A DNA stretch of 64,000 nt from Edaphobacter sp. 4G125 (GCF_014274685.1 NZ_CP060393.1:3717501-3781500); one strand, 5' to 3'. Shown: positions 25,476 through 33,913, counted from the first letter of the stretch. A program made the numbers and translations. The notes: generated by a model not told the origin, from the sequence alone.

Positions 25476-26242
25476 TGCACTCTCCTGAGCGTCAGGTTCA
25501 TCTTCGTGTTAATCGGCTTCAGTCCACGATCCAACGATTCCAGCGCTGCCCCATTCTGCTTCAGAAGATACGCCTGCGCTTCGGAAGGCTTATCTGGATT
25601 GAGCTGATACACCGTGGCATTCGGGTCCACTGCGCTTCCCTTCAGCACGGTCCACAAACCGCGATCGCTGTAGGAAACATCTCCGTTGCGAGTGGCGCGA
25701 TAGGTGCTCGTCTCCACATAAAACGCATCGGTCATATCAAACTTACTCTTCGCATATAACCGCAGTTCTGTGTCGAGCCCGCTGCAATCCGCACACGGCA
25801 ACGTTCCTTTATAGCGACCGATCAGAACTGCATCCCCTGGCGCGGGAGCACCCGAGGACACCCGCACCTGCACCAAGAAACGGGAGGTTACCGATACAAC
25901 GCCTGCTTGCTTTTTCTCAATCTCAAAAGCAAGGTGCAATGTTGTCTCTCCAACCAGTGCGGCGTTATAGCGGAACTGCTGTCTCCCCTCACCCTTATTC
26001 CCGTTCTCACCTCTAGCAGGAATCAGCGAATCTCCCTGCGGGCTCAAGGCCCCTCCTTTGGCAAGATGCGAAACCCATCTGTATTGCCCCGGAAGCGTCG
26101 AGGGTAATTCCACCACAAGCGTGTCCCCTTGATTCAGCGCAACCGAAGTATGGTTATCTGCCTCTCCCATCGTTACCGTCTTGGCTTCGGCAAATGCTCC
26201 ACATATAAGAGCGGCAAACACGATTGCATAGAATAAGCGCAC
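25472..26242 (-). CDS. Protease inhibitor I42 (chagasin)-like domain fused to an NlpE-like domain
   Basis: 256 residues. Signal peptide to about residue 20 (ending FAEAKT) without an acceptable lipobox. Residues ~25-130 resemble chagasin (NHTSVALNQGDTLVVELPST, LPGQYRWVSHL, then RQQFRYNAAL; FEI, FLVQVRV), the tight-binding inhibitor of cysteine proteases. Residues ~140-256 carry YKGTLPCADCSGLDTELRLY, the CxxC motif of NlpE, whose native form is an outer-membrane lipoprotein sensing envelope stress. The combination without a lipid anchor is unusual. Operon: followed by GH16 with a 4-base overlap. Confidence 0.75.
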   Translation of the reverse strand: MRLFYAIVFAALICGAFAEAKTVTMGEADNHTSVALNQGDTLVVELPSTLPGQYRWVSHLAKGGALSPQGDSLIPARGENGNKGEGRQQFRYNAALVGETTLHLAFEIEKKQAGVVSVTSRFLVQVRVSSGAPAPGDAVLIGRYKGTLPCADCSGLDTELRLYAKSKFDMTDAFYVETSTYRATRNGDVSYSDRGLWTVLKGSAVDPNATVYQLNPDKPSEAQAYLLKQNGAALESLDRGLKPINTKMNLTLRRVQ

Positions 26243-26262
26243 TTCCGCACCTCCAGGCCTGC

Positions 26263-27891
26263 TTACACCTCACGACGATCCGTACTTCGTTTGCGCCAGA
26301 CCGCTTTCACCTTGCGTCGCCAGCGCTCATCCAAAGCCACCAGCTCCCAATCGACCTCAGGAGACAGATAGCGCAACACAATCTCCGTCGCCGGATGCAC
26401 CCTCAACGCCGGAGCCACGAGATAAAGCTTTGGAGCGAGCGGCGACAAAACGACTCCGCCAAAATAACCAGCTCGCTGAAGCTCACACGAGCCAACATTA
26501 TTGTTCCTACAAAGATGATGCCAGCGCACACGAATCCAGTAGTCCAGCCCCTGCAGGGCAAGATGCAGATCTTCTTCGGCCTTCAGCTCCATAACGGCAA
26601 GACGACCATCCCGCAACACGCCCAGCAGATCAAGCATGCCGCGATCTCCACCGACAAAAGCCGGAACCTGCGTGTAGACATGCCTGGCATCGAGATGCGC
26701 ATCGAGCGGCTCAAGGTCGCGTCGCAACACGCTTTCGAGCCATCGTTCCGGCTGCATCCGATACAGCGGATCGCGCTTGTCACCCTCTGCTTGCCGCCGC
26801 TCAAAGAGACGCGCTACCAGTTCACGCAGCATCCCCTCATTGTCCGAAGTCAATGCTGTCTCATTTGCACCCGCGCCAAAGGTAATCGCTTCCTGCACGT
26901 TGAACGAGTTCCCCGCATATCCTGCGCGAATGCGCGCGAACTCCAGCCCATGCAGTAGAAACAAAACCTCAGCACTATTCGCAATGATGATCTCTACCTG
27001 CATCCGCATCGCTTCGGGTACCAACGACATGACACGCTCGATTGCCATAGCAAAACGCTCGCGCACGGCATTGTGATCCGGTGCATGAATCAGTCGCGTT
27101 GCGATGTTGCCGGTATCATTCGTCTCGCGCGGCTCCAACTCCTCCGTCTGCGAATCCAGCTCCCACAGCTCCCACTGCGCAGCTCGTGGATTGAGCCATC
27201 GCATACGGGTTGCCGTAAGGGTTCCTGCTCCCTGTGGAACGATCACTTTCAACCCCTGCCATACGCGTCGGCCATCGCCTGTAGACCGACAGTGTTCCAG
27301 CCACAGGATGCCGATCGTCAGAATGCCGTCAATCGTCGCCTGCGTCTCCTCTGGGTTGACCGCAATTACGGCCCATGCACTTTGCCCCTGCACCAACACA
27401 CCGCGAGCGTATTCCGGACCGAAACTCTTCTCCAGATCCATCGCAGTCCGCAATCCATCCACTTTCCAATGCGGAAAAGCTCGTGCCAGAACTCTCGCCA
27501 GCACGCGAAGATACTTCACTCGCGTCGCCTCGCGTGTAGAGGGAGTCCTGCGCTCTCGCTCGGCAACTATCTCAAGCGTCTGCGATCTCGTCTGTCCAAA
27601 GCGCAACACCGACAACCGCAGCGAGCCCTTCCGCCTTTCGGCTGCCATCACCCGGCGCACAAAATTTGCCTCTTCACTCCAAAGATGGAGCGTGCACCGA
27701 CCATGCTCCGTATCGAGACGGTACTTCGCCGAACGCATATCGAAGACGACACGGCCATCTTCGAGAATCACCGCGGCGGGATACTCCAGGAGAAAGTCCG
27801 CAATGGAGGAGGAGATCTTCTCCGGCAACTGCTCCTCGGCTGGCTTACGCGCTCTGCTGCCCGTCGAACCGGCATCACAGGTTAAAGGCAT
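26263..27891 (-). CDS. Uncharacterised protein with PD-(D/E)XK nuclease-like C-terminus
   Basis: 542 residues, no signal peptide, no membrane helix. The N-terminal ~370 residues are not recognised. From ~380 the canonical pattern of a PD-(D/E)XK fold appears: Glu386 (WLESVLRRD), Asp421 (GMLDLLGVL), Glu435-Leu-Lys437 (AVMELKAEE) and Gln447 in LQGLDYW, with spacing as in the NucS/DUF91-like and restriction-endonuclease-like families. This suggests a metal-dependent nuclease, or an inactive derivative. The N-terminal LILEDGRVVFDM-like stretch may be a separate binding domain. It is third in a minus-strand run behind BstA-like and GNAT genes. Confidence 0.7.
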   Translation of the reverse strand: MPLTCDAGSTGSRARKPAEEQLPEKISSSIADFLLEYPAAVILEDGRVVFDMRSAKYRLDTEHGRCTLHLWSEEANFVRRVMAAERRKGSLRLSVLRFGQTRSQTLEIVAERERRTPSTREATRVKYLRVLARVLARAFPHWKVDGLRTAMDLEKSFGPEYARGVLVQGQSAWAVIAVNPEETQATIDGILTIGILWLEHCRSTGDGRRVWQGLKVIVPQGAGTLTATRMRWLNPRAAQWELWELDSQTEELEPRETNDTGNIATRLIHAPDHNAVRERFAMAIERVMSLVPEAMRMQVEIIIANSAEVLFLLHGLEFARIRAGYAGNSFNVQEAITFGAGANETALTSDNEGMLRELVARLFERRQAEGDKRDPLYRMQPERWLESVLRRDLEPLDAHLDARHVYTQVPAFVGGDRGMLDLLGVLRDGRLAVMELKAEEDLHLALQGLDYWIRVRWHHLCRNNNVGSCELQRAGYFGGVVLSPLAPKLYLVAPALRVHPATEIVLRYLSPEVDWELVALDERWRRKVKAVWRKRSTDRREV

Positions 27892-27910
27892 AGCCGAACG
27901 CTACCACACT

Positions 27911-28333
27911 TTAAAGCTGTGTTTGGAAGTGAAAATCGGTAATCCGCAATCCCTGGCGGAAGTAGAAGGCATGTGCTTGTTGCCGGTGTGTCCCTGAATC
28001 CAGCGAGAAGGTCTCGCATCCCTCTTCGCGGGCACGAGCTACCAGCCATGCGATCATCTGTTCACCAAAGCCACGCGAGCGCATTGCCTCATCCGTAATC
28101 AGATCGTCCACATAGAGCGTCTTGCCGCTCCAAAGCACATGCATCACCCGAAATCCGGCAACCGACACGATCTTCCCTTGAGACTCAAGGAAGGCCAGAC
28201 GATAACCCTCGCGCTGCTGTTGCTGAATGCGCGCTACGAACTCTTCTTCCCGGAGCTTCGGACGAAGCTGATGCATGACCGAAAAACAGCGAGCAATCTG
28301 CTCGCTGTTTTCTGCTATCTGTATCAAACTCAT
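27911..28333 (-). CDS. GNAT-family N-acetyltransferase
   Basis: 140 residues with the GNAT core: VAGFRVMHVLWSGKTLYVDDLITDEAMRSRGFGEQMIAWLVARARE (the R-x-x-G-x-G acetyl-CoA loop reads RSRGFGEQM) and the closing YFRQGLRI. Family: acetylation of small molecules or protein N-termini or side chains using acetyl-CoA. Substrate unknown. It starts six bases after the BstA-like gene and precedes the PD-(D/E)XK gene by 19 bases, so it is part of the same operon. Confidence 0.85.
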   Translation of the reverse strand: MSLIQIAENSEQIARCFSVMHQLRPKLREEEFVARIQQQQREGYRLAFLESQGKIVSVAGFRVMHVLWSGKTLYVDDLITDEAMRSRGFGEQMIAWLVARAREEGCETFSLDSGTHRQQAHAFYFRQGLRITDFHFQTQL

Positions 28334-28339
28334 CGTGAT

Positions 28340-28873
28340 CTACCAGCCTTCTTTCGTGCGCAGATGAGTAATGTGGGCAACGTGATGGCGCGAATGCCAC
28401 GCGTACAGCAACGTAGCCACATCCAGCATCGTCTCTCCACTCTCCGGATGTCGATACCCACGCTTCCACTGCTCCTCCGTAAAAGACTGCAGCAGCATGA
28501 CCCAACGGGCGTGAAGGCTCTCAATCAGTTCGAGCGACCACTCGATCGGGGCCACGGAATCATGCAACTTCGCCCATGCTGCCTGATCATACGGCTTGAT
28601 CGTCGGCCAATCTTCCGTCAACGCCAGCCGAACGCGGATAAAAGCATTCATGTGGCTGTCCGCAACATGGTGGACTAACTGCCGTACCGTCCAACCTCCC
28701 TCGCGATACGGAGTGTTCAACTGCCCTGAACTCAACCCTTCCACTGCATTGCGTAAATTCTCCGGTAGCTCGGCCAGCGTTGCAATTGCATTCAAACGTT
28801 CCTCGGGAGTGATGGTTTCGGGCTGCTCAAATTTTCCAATGGGATAACGCGGATCTGTTGCCGTAACACTCAT
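28340..28873 (-). CDS. YfiT/BstA-like DinB-superfamily bacillithiol S-transferase
   Basis: 177 residues with a four-helix DinB fold. The metal-ligand histidines are HHVADSH (around residue 67) and WHSRHHVAH (around residue 159). The opening YPIGKFEQPETITPEER is typical of the YfiT subfamily, assigned to bacillithiol S-transferase BstA. Known role: conjugating bacillithiol to electrophiles. It is the first gene of a putative minus-strand operon; the FosA-like protein at 38018 is another thiol-S-transferase fold in this window. Confidence 0.85.
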   Translation of the reverse strand: MSVTATDPRYPIGKFEQPETITPEERLNAIATLAELPENLRNAVEGLSSGQLNTPYREGGWTVRQLVHHVADSHMNAFIRVRLALTEDWPTIKPYDQAAWAKLHDSVAPIEWSLELIESLHARWVMLLQSFTEEQWKRGYRHPESGETMLDVATLLYAWHSRHHVAHITHLRTKEGW

Positions 28874-28939
28874 CCGATTCGCTCCTATTTGTCTTCTTGT
28901 CTATCGGGCTCTCTAAAGAAAAGCTAGCATAGCTATGCG

Positions 28940-29803
28940 ATGAACTCTGAGAAAAGAAGACCGGTACGCCATAATCTTTCGATCCTTACACTCGGCCTGG
29001 CCACGCTCGCCCTCGCCTTCTCTCAACAGATCCTGGCCCAGAATCCGCGACCTTCGCTGGGTTTCGACCGCAATCACTACCCCGGCGATGCTGCACTGCC
29101 TGCATTGAAGCAGCATTTTTCCTTCACTGGCTACTGGCTGAATAATCCTCCTGGCGAAACAACAAATGATTGGCAGGGCAAGCGCGAGATCTTGCACAAA
29201 AATAAATTTGGCTTTCTAGTTCTCTTCAATGGCCGACTCGACGCCGAGATCATACGGGCAAACCGCCGCAAAATCTCTCCTGCCAAGCTCGGCAAACAGG
29301 ATGCAGCAGCAGCCATCCTCGCAGCCCGACGCGAGCACTTTCCCGACGGAAGCATTATCTTTCTCGACCAGGAAGAGGGTGGCCGACTACTTCCTGAACA
29401 GGCAGCATATCTCTTAAGCTGGACTGAGGCTATCGCGGCATCGACGTACAAACCCGGCATCTACCTCAGCGGCCAGCCTGTCGAGGATGATCCCGGCAAA
29501 ACCATCACTACAGCGCAGGACGTCCGCGAGCAGATCGCAGCAAAACACCTGCACTCGGTCGCGCTCTTCGTCTACCAGGATGCCTGCCCGCCCTCGAACG
29601 GCTGCACTCTCAATCCGCCACCCATCGCCGCTGCCGGAACTCCCAACATCGATGTATGGCAGTATGCACAGTCTCCACGCCGGCCGAAGATCACCCACGC
29701 CTGCGCCAAGACCTACGCCGCAAATAATGATTGTGTCATCGCCGGAGTCGTCGATCTCGATCTCAGCGTCGCCATCTCTGATGATCCCTCGCACGGCCGA
29801 TAA
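28940..29803 (+). CDS. Secreted DUF1906-like (glycoside hydrolase-like) protein
   Basis: 287 residues. Signal peptide (LSILTLGLATLALAFSQQILAQ), then GFDRNHYPGDAALPALKQHFSFTGYWLN..., FGFLVLFNGR, EHFPDGSIIFLDQEEGGRLLPEQAAYLLSW, YKPGIYLSGQ, VWQYAQSPRR and the last strand CVIAGVVDLDL. This is the TIM-barrel arrangement of the DUF1906/Rv2525c-like and GH25-like proteins, with LDQEEGGRL near where acidic residues are expected. Secreted role on cell-wall or polysaccharide is inferred. Convergent with the VWFA gene. Confidence 0.75.
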   Translation: MNSEKRRPVRHNLSILTLGLATLALAFSQQILAQNPRPSLGFDRNHYPGDAALPALKQHFSFTGYWLNNPPGETTNDWQGKREILHKNKFGFLVLFNGRLDAEIIRANRRKISPAKLGKQDAAAAILAARREHFPDGSIIFLDQEEGGRLLPEQAAYLLSWTEAIAASTYKPGIYLSGQPVEDDPGKTITTAQDVREQIAAKHLHSVALFVYQDACPPSNGCTLNPPPIAAAGTPNIDVWQYAQSPRRPKITHACAKTYAANNDCVIAGVVDLDLSVAISDDPSHGR

Positions 29804-29832
29804 GACAGTTTCGTCCGTCCATCCCATAAGCT

Positions 29833-30762
29833 TCAGCGAGATGGCGCATAGTACCCAGAGCGAACATTGATACGGGCTATGCGTTCTGGAGGCACAACGA
29901 CGATACGGTGGAACGTTCCATCACGTTTGAGTTCAGTAGGGTTATAGATCAATCGATATTGGTTACGAAGATTTGCCTCGATCAGATGGAGGTCGTCGTC
30001 GATTTCGGAAGCCGAGATGCTGTCGCGGAAGACACGGCCTCCTGTTTGAGAGGCGAGTTGGGCAAGGGTGGCAGTTCCTGTCGAGCCGGAGTTTGATTCA
30101 GCATGGAAGGCATAGATGGCGGTGTTCGTCTGCTGGCACATATTGACTGCTGCCTCTAGGGAGAGAAAGGAAGCGTCGTCTTCTCCGTCAGAGAAAAGCA
30201 GGATGAAGTTACCGCTGGCGGCATGATCGAGCTTGCCAAACTGGTAGCGACACACGGCGTAGACGGTATCGAGGATTGCAGTCGTCGAGGGAAAGATACG
30301 AGTCTGATGGATCGCCGAGGTTAGGACATCAGGATTGTTGGACCATGTTTGGCGCATTTGAAACCGGCGACCGAAATCCATAACAAATGCCTGATCGGTC
30401 TTCATCTGAAGAATGCGCCGGACATAAGCGACAGCGATAGCTTGGTCGGACGGAAGGTTCTGCTCCATGGAGGAGCTGGTGTCGATGAGGATGCCAGCAC
30501 GGATAGGAAGGTCGCGAAGAGTTTCGAAGAGAACAGTGCGCCGAGGTGGACGGCCGTTGTCGAGGATGTGAAGTTCATCGAGGCGAAGATCATTAACGGA
30601 GAGGCCTTGCGGATCGGTGGCGTGGAAAGTGAGCTCAACCTCATCTACGGAAACCTTGAGATTGTAGGCCGCAGGATTTTGGGTAGTCTGGGAATCGATA
30701 TCCTGAGCCTGCACAAGAAGTACAACAACGCACAGAAGCGAGATGGTTCGATAGAGGTTCAT
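29833..30762 (-). CDS. VWFA-related secreted protein (acidobacterial family), intact MIDAS
   Basis: 309 residues. Signal peptide (TISLLCVVVLLVQA), then a domain opening NLKVSVDEVELTFHATDPQGLSVNDLRLDELHILDNGRPPRR and a von Willebrand factor A fold with the MIDAS motif ILIDTSSSMEQ (DxSxS). Matches the acidobacterial VWFA-related family, whose role is unknown. Probably an exported metal-dependent adhesion or assembly domain. The other VWFA gene of the window (36759) has lost the motif. Confidence 0.85.
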   Translation of the reverse strand: MNLYRTISLLCVVVLLVQAQDIDSQTTQNPAAYNLKVSVDEVELTFHATDPQGLSVNDLRLDELHILDNGRPPRRTVLFETLRDLPIRAGILIDTSSSMEQNLPSDQAIAVAYVRRILQMKTDQAFVMDFGRRFQMRQTWSNNPDVLTSAIHQTRIFPSTTAILDTVYAVCRYQFGKLDHAASGNFILLFSDGEDDASFLSLEAAVNMCQQTNTAIYAFHAESNSGSTGTATLAQLASQTGGRVFRDSISASEIDDDLHLIEANLRNQYRLIYNPTELKRDGTFHRIVVVPPERIARINVRSGYYAPSR

Positions 30763-30856
30763 TGCTATTTAGAAAGACGTTAACGGCTCATCGCTTACGC
30801 TTAGACGCAGCCGATGCCGTTATCGATTATCCTTGGTGGTGTTTTCCAGGAGGCTT

Positions 30857-31894
30857 ATGAGACAACTGTTGCGGTCCCCTCGTTTTCGCAGGGGAGAACT
30901 GGTCCTATCGATTGCTGCCATGTTTGCCGTGAGCTGCTTCCAGGCGATGGCGCAGAGCGGGAATGCCTTGTCAACGGCAGAACTGAAGGAGAAGACTCTT
31001 CCGAGTCCTCCACGGAAGCAGAGCATTCAGGATGGCGTGCAGATCCAGAAGCCGCAGCTTGAAGACTACGTTGCCATGCTGGACAACCTGCCGTCGAAAG
31101 CATATGCAAAGCCGAAGAAGGCCCGTAAGGTACTGGTGCTGGCGCATGCGTCCGGCTTTGTGCACTCATCGATTCCGCTGGCCGCCGAGACGGTGAAGGA
31201 GCTCGGCGAAAAGACAGGTGCATGGTCCACAACGATTACCTACGACCCCGCACAGATTACCGCCGAAAACCTTGCAGGGTATGACGCAATCTTCCTCGAC
31301 AATACGACGCTGGGCTTTCTGGACGATCCAAAGGATCCGGTTGCAACCGAGGCGCGCAAGAAGGCACTGCTCGAATTCGTACGCGAAGGCAAGGGACTGG
31401 CAGGTATCCACGCTGCTGGCGACAGCTATCACACGTCGGGGCCTGCGCCTACGGGCACATGGCCGGACTTCGACATCATGATCGGCGGTTATTTCAAATT
31501 CCACTGGGTTTATCCGCAGGAAATTACGGTCAAGATCGACGATCCCAAGAGCCCGTTGAACCAGATGTTTCATGGGCCATTTACGATCCACGACGAGATC
31601 TACACCTTCGCGCAAGACTCGTTCTCGCGGAAGCGGGTTCATGTGCTGACTAGTGTCGACTATGCAAAGATGAGCGATGCCGACAAGGCAAAGGAACCGG
31701 CGGCGACGAAGCGCACCGATGGCGACTACGCTCTCAGCTGGATTCGGCATGAGCAGAAAGGACGTGTTTTCTATATGGCGCTCGGCCATAGCGAACACAT
31801 CTATGCCATGACGCCCATCATGGAGCATCTGCTGGCCGGGATTCAGTATGCGTTAGGAGACTTGCCCGCAAACGATAGCCCCAGCGAAAAGTAG
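30857..31894 (+). CDS. ThuA-domain secreted protein
   Basis: 345 residues from the ATG at 30857 (AGGAGG at 30849-30854 just upstream); a TTG at 30833 is less likely. Signal peptide (LVLSIAAMFAVSCFQAMAQ), then a ThuA-like domain of about 250 residues (VLVLAHASGFVHSSIPLAAE..., AGYDAIFLDNTTLGFLDD, FVREGKGLAGIHAAGDSYH, PDFDIMIGGYFKFHWVYPQ, VFYMALGHSEHIY). Proposed for the family: trehalose or sugar utilisation; the glutamine-amidotransferase-like fold has no clear catalytic Cys here. Ends shortly before a bidirectional hairpin. Confidence 0.85.
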   Translation: MRQLLRSPRFRRGELVLSIAAMFAVSCFQAMAQSGNALSTAELKEKTLPSPPRKQSIQDGVQIQKPQLEDYVAMLDNLPSKAYAKPKKARKVLVLAHASGFVHSSIPLAAETVKELGEKTGAWSTTITYDPAQITAENLAGYDAIFLDNTTLGFLDDPKDPVATEARKKALLEFVREGKGLAGIHAAGDSYHTSGPAPTGTWPDFDIMIGGYFKFHWVYPQEITVKIDDPKSPLNQMFHGPFTIHDEIYTFAQDSFSRKRVHVLTSVDYAKMSDADKAKEPAATKRTDGDYALSWIRHEQKGRVFYMALGHSEHIYAMTPIMEHLLAGIQYALGDLPANDSPSEK

Positions 31895-31909
31895 TTTGCG
31901 GTGGGAGAT

Positions 31910-31939
31910 AAAAGGCGGCGCTTATGGCGCCGCCTTTTT
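31910..31939. terminator. Bidirectional terminator overlapping a stop codon
   Basis: 12-bp GC-rich stem, 31910-31921 against 31927-31938, with a 5-nt loop and T-rich/A-rich ends on both sides. It serves the ThuA gene (+) and the next gene on the minus strand, whose TAA at 31922-31924 lies in the loop. Confidence 0.75.
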
Positions 31940-32650
31940 AACGGCTTCGGCAAGATAAGGCATCATCTCTTCTTCTGTCTTGACACCATGTACAACGGCC
32001 TCGCTGGCGCCCTTCCAGAACCCCAACCGAGTGAGTACAACCGACTGAGCCATCATGTAGCTGTGGAGCTTCTGGGATGCCAGATCGCGATCGGCAACCG
32101 AGAAACGAAGTTGATAGCGTGAGCCACCTGTAGCTTGATGCGTGTCCAGGATAGCGCCAAGGTCGTTATAGCGCAGAGTGGCTTCATCTTCGGCCTTGAG
32201 TTCCTGTTCGGCCTCGAAGTCCAGACGCGTATAGATCCGTGCCTGTTCATGCTTCAATAGCGGCACCAATCCAGCATTGCGCGCAACAGCCCAGGTTCCC
32301 CGCGAGGGCGACGTCATATTTTCGACCTGCGACTGCGGGTTGAGTTCGTTCGCCAGATCGATGGAAATATAGCCTTTATTCACCCTAGCGCTGTTCAGCC
32401 GATCGGCAACCGAACGTAATGTTGCAAGCTCCTGATGGAGCAGCCTGGTATCTTCCTCGATGATCCGAATATTCTCTTCGGCCTCGTCGTGCATGTCTTC
32501 GACAAGCTGATGGCGCTGATGACGATGATGCATCCACTCCACGGTCTGTTCGAACGAGATGGCGATCAGCACCCCGAGCACGATGGTGCCCATGTGGATG
32601 AAAAACTCTTTCCAGGTGGTGATGGGGTGTTCCGGAACCTCAATTTCCAT
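31922..32650 (-). CDS. Uncharacterised single-pass membrane protein with coiled coil
   Basis: 242 residues. A short cytoplasmic head, one helix (HMGTIVLGVLIAISFEQTVEWMH), then a long charged alpha-helical region (residues ~45-85, DMHDEAEENIRIIEEDTRLLHQEL) and more helices. No enzymatic motif. The terminator at 31910-31939 overlaps its 3' end. Family not recognised. Confidence 0.7.
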   Translation of the reverse strand: MEIEVPEHPITTWKEFFIHMGTIVLGVLIAISFEQTVEWMHHRHQRHQLVEDMHDEAEENIRIIEEDTRLLHQELATLRSVADRLNSARVNKGYISIDLANELNPQSQVENMTSPSRGTWAVARNAGLVPLLKHEQARIYTRLDFEAEQELKAEDEATLRYNDLGAILDTHQATGGSRYQLRFSVADRDLASQKLHSYMMAQSVVLTRLGFWKGASEAVVHGVKTEEEMMPYLAEAVKKAAP

Positions 32651-32725
32651 AAAACTGGGTCGTCCTCAGATTCGATTTGCGATGTATTTCATCCAATTTT
32701 GCACTGAAACCGGAGAGGGGCAATC

Positions 32726-33289
32726 CTACTTTTGGGGCGCATTTGCGGAGTTTTCTCGAGCTTTGCGCAGCAGAGGCGCTCCCCAGGTTCCGATGGCGAG
32801 AAGCGCGCCGAACAGAATGATAGCGTCGATGCTTTCGCGGTCCTGAGCAGACCAGTAGGCGTTGGGATCGAGATTGAGCCAGATGGCGAACTCGTCGAGG
32901 GTGAGTGCGGCGCCTGCGCCATAGGCGATCGAGAGCAGCCGACTGAAGAAGATGGAGGCAGGAGTGGTTCCTGTGCCAACTTCGACAAGCGTGGCATAGC
33001 CGCTGAGCAACAGCAGGAGGATTCCCCATACGAGGTGATGAATATGCCTTCCGCCGACGATGACGTATCCGAAGGGCCCGACGTGGTGCGTGATGGAGTA
33101 GACGAGAAGCCGGGCGGCGAGAAAGGTAATGAAGAACGAGACGGAAGCGAGAAGCAGACGTCGATGCGGCCGATCGGGGATTCTTTGGTGGAGGATCTCG
33201 CCAACCACTGTGAGATGCAACAGCACGAGAGTAACGACTGCCAGAAGAATGATGAAGAGCAGCAGAATCCATGAGCCTGCAATGTGCAT
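32726..33289 (-). CDS. Integral membrane protein of unknown function
   Basis: 187 residues with five to six predicted helices. Conserved-looking polar sites in membrane context: the RLLVYSITHHVGPFGYVIVGGRHIHHLVWGILL segment contains several histidines (positions ~66-84) and RH-x-HH, and a later GAALTLDEFAIWLNL. These may bind a metal or haem, but this is inference. I do not recognise a family. Confidence 0.7.
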   Translation of the reverse strand: MHIAGSWILLLFIILLAVVTLVLLHLTVVGEILHQRIPDRPHRRLLLASVSFFITFLAARLLVYSITHHVGPFGYVIVGGRHIHHLVWGILLLLLSGYATLVEVGTGTTPASIFFSRLLSIAYGAGAALTLDEFAIWLNLDPNAYWSAQDRESIDAIILFGALLAIGTWGAPLLRKARENSANAPQK

Positions 33290-33444
33290 GTTCCGCTTTT
33301 TATCACGAAGTTAGTGATGCTCGCGGCTCTTTGGAGTTTGGAGCAGGAGGTAGTAAGCGGATTGCGTTTTGCGATTGTTCCCGTTCATGTCTTTAGCATG
33401 AGCGGGGCCCGGGCAGTGATGTAGATATTGCAGAAAAAATTTAT

Positions 33445-33480
33445 ATTGACAATGTACTAGTATACTAGTACATTGTCAAT
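33445..33480. promoter_or_regulatory. 36-bp perfect palindromic operator before the GntR gene
   Basis: The 36 bases from 33445 to 33480 are a perfect palindrome with no spacer. Its centre contains TGTACTA...TAGTACA (33453-33472), matching the half-sites I know for YtrA-type GntR regulators. It spans the entire candidate promoter (TTGACA at 33446, TACATT at 33469). Confidence 0.85.
33446..33474 (+). promoter_or_regulatory. Candidate promoter for a leaderless GntR transcript
   Basis: TTGACA at 33446-33451, 17-bp spacer, TACATT at 33469-33474 (4 of 6 matches). The predicted start falls at about 33481-33482, on the ATG itself, and there is no Shine-Dalgarno site. Confidence 0.5.
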
Positions 33481-33481
33481 T

Positions 33482-33901
33482 ATGGCAACACCCTATCAGT
33501 CCGATAGCTCCGAGTTCAGTTTTCGTCTGGATTCGCGCAGTGGTGTGCCAGTCTATCGACAATTGATCGACCAGGTTCAGGCGGCGATTGCGATTGGAGC
33601 TCTGCGGATTGGTCAGCAACTGCCGACCGTTCGCCGCGTGGCTGTCGATCTTGCGATCAATCCAAATACAGTAGCTCGCGCCTATCGGGAGATGGAATTA
33701 CTTGGGGTCCTCGACACACAGCAGGGGACAGGTACTTTCGTGGCGGAGCGTCAGGTGCAGTACTCGAAGGACGAACGAAAGCGTCAGCTTACGCAGATGG
33801 TGACGGAGTTTGTCGCCCGTGCAGGTGCGGCAGGCATCAAGGTCGACGAGCTTCTCGAGGCTCTTCGACAGGTTTCATCAGAAGCTCGAAGCAGGAAGTA
33901 A
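33482..33901 (+). CDS. GntR-family transcriptional regulator, YtrA subfamily
   Basis: 139 residues from the ATG at 33482; an in-frame TTG at 33473 lies inside the operator. N-terminal winged helix: GVPVYRQLIDQVQAAIAIGALRIGQQLPTVRRVAVDLAINPNTVARAYREMELLGVLDTQQGTGTFV, a classical GntR motif, followed by a short (~40 residues) C-terminal helical dimerisation region as in the YtrA subfamily. The protein lacks a large ligand domain. A perfect palindrome over its promoter implies autoregulation. The slipin gene follows 12 bases later. Substrate or signal unknown. Confidence 0.9.
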   Translation: MATPYQSDSSEFSFRLDSRSGVPVYRQLIDQVQAAIAIGALRIGQQLPTVRRVAVDLAINPNTVARAYREMELLGVLDTQQGTGTFVAERQVQYSKDERKRQLTQMVTEFVARAGAAGIKVDELLEALRQVSSEARSRK

Positions 33902-33913
33902 CAGGAGGTAGCC

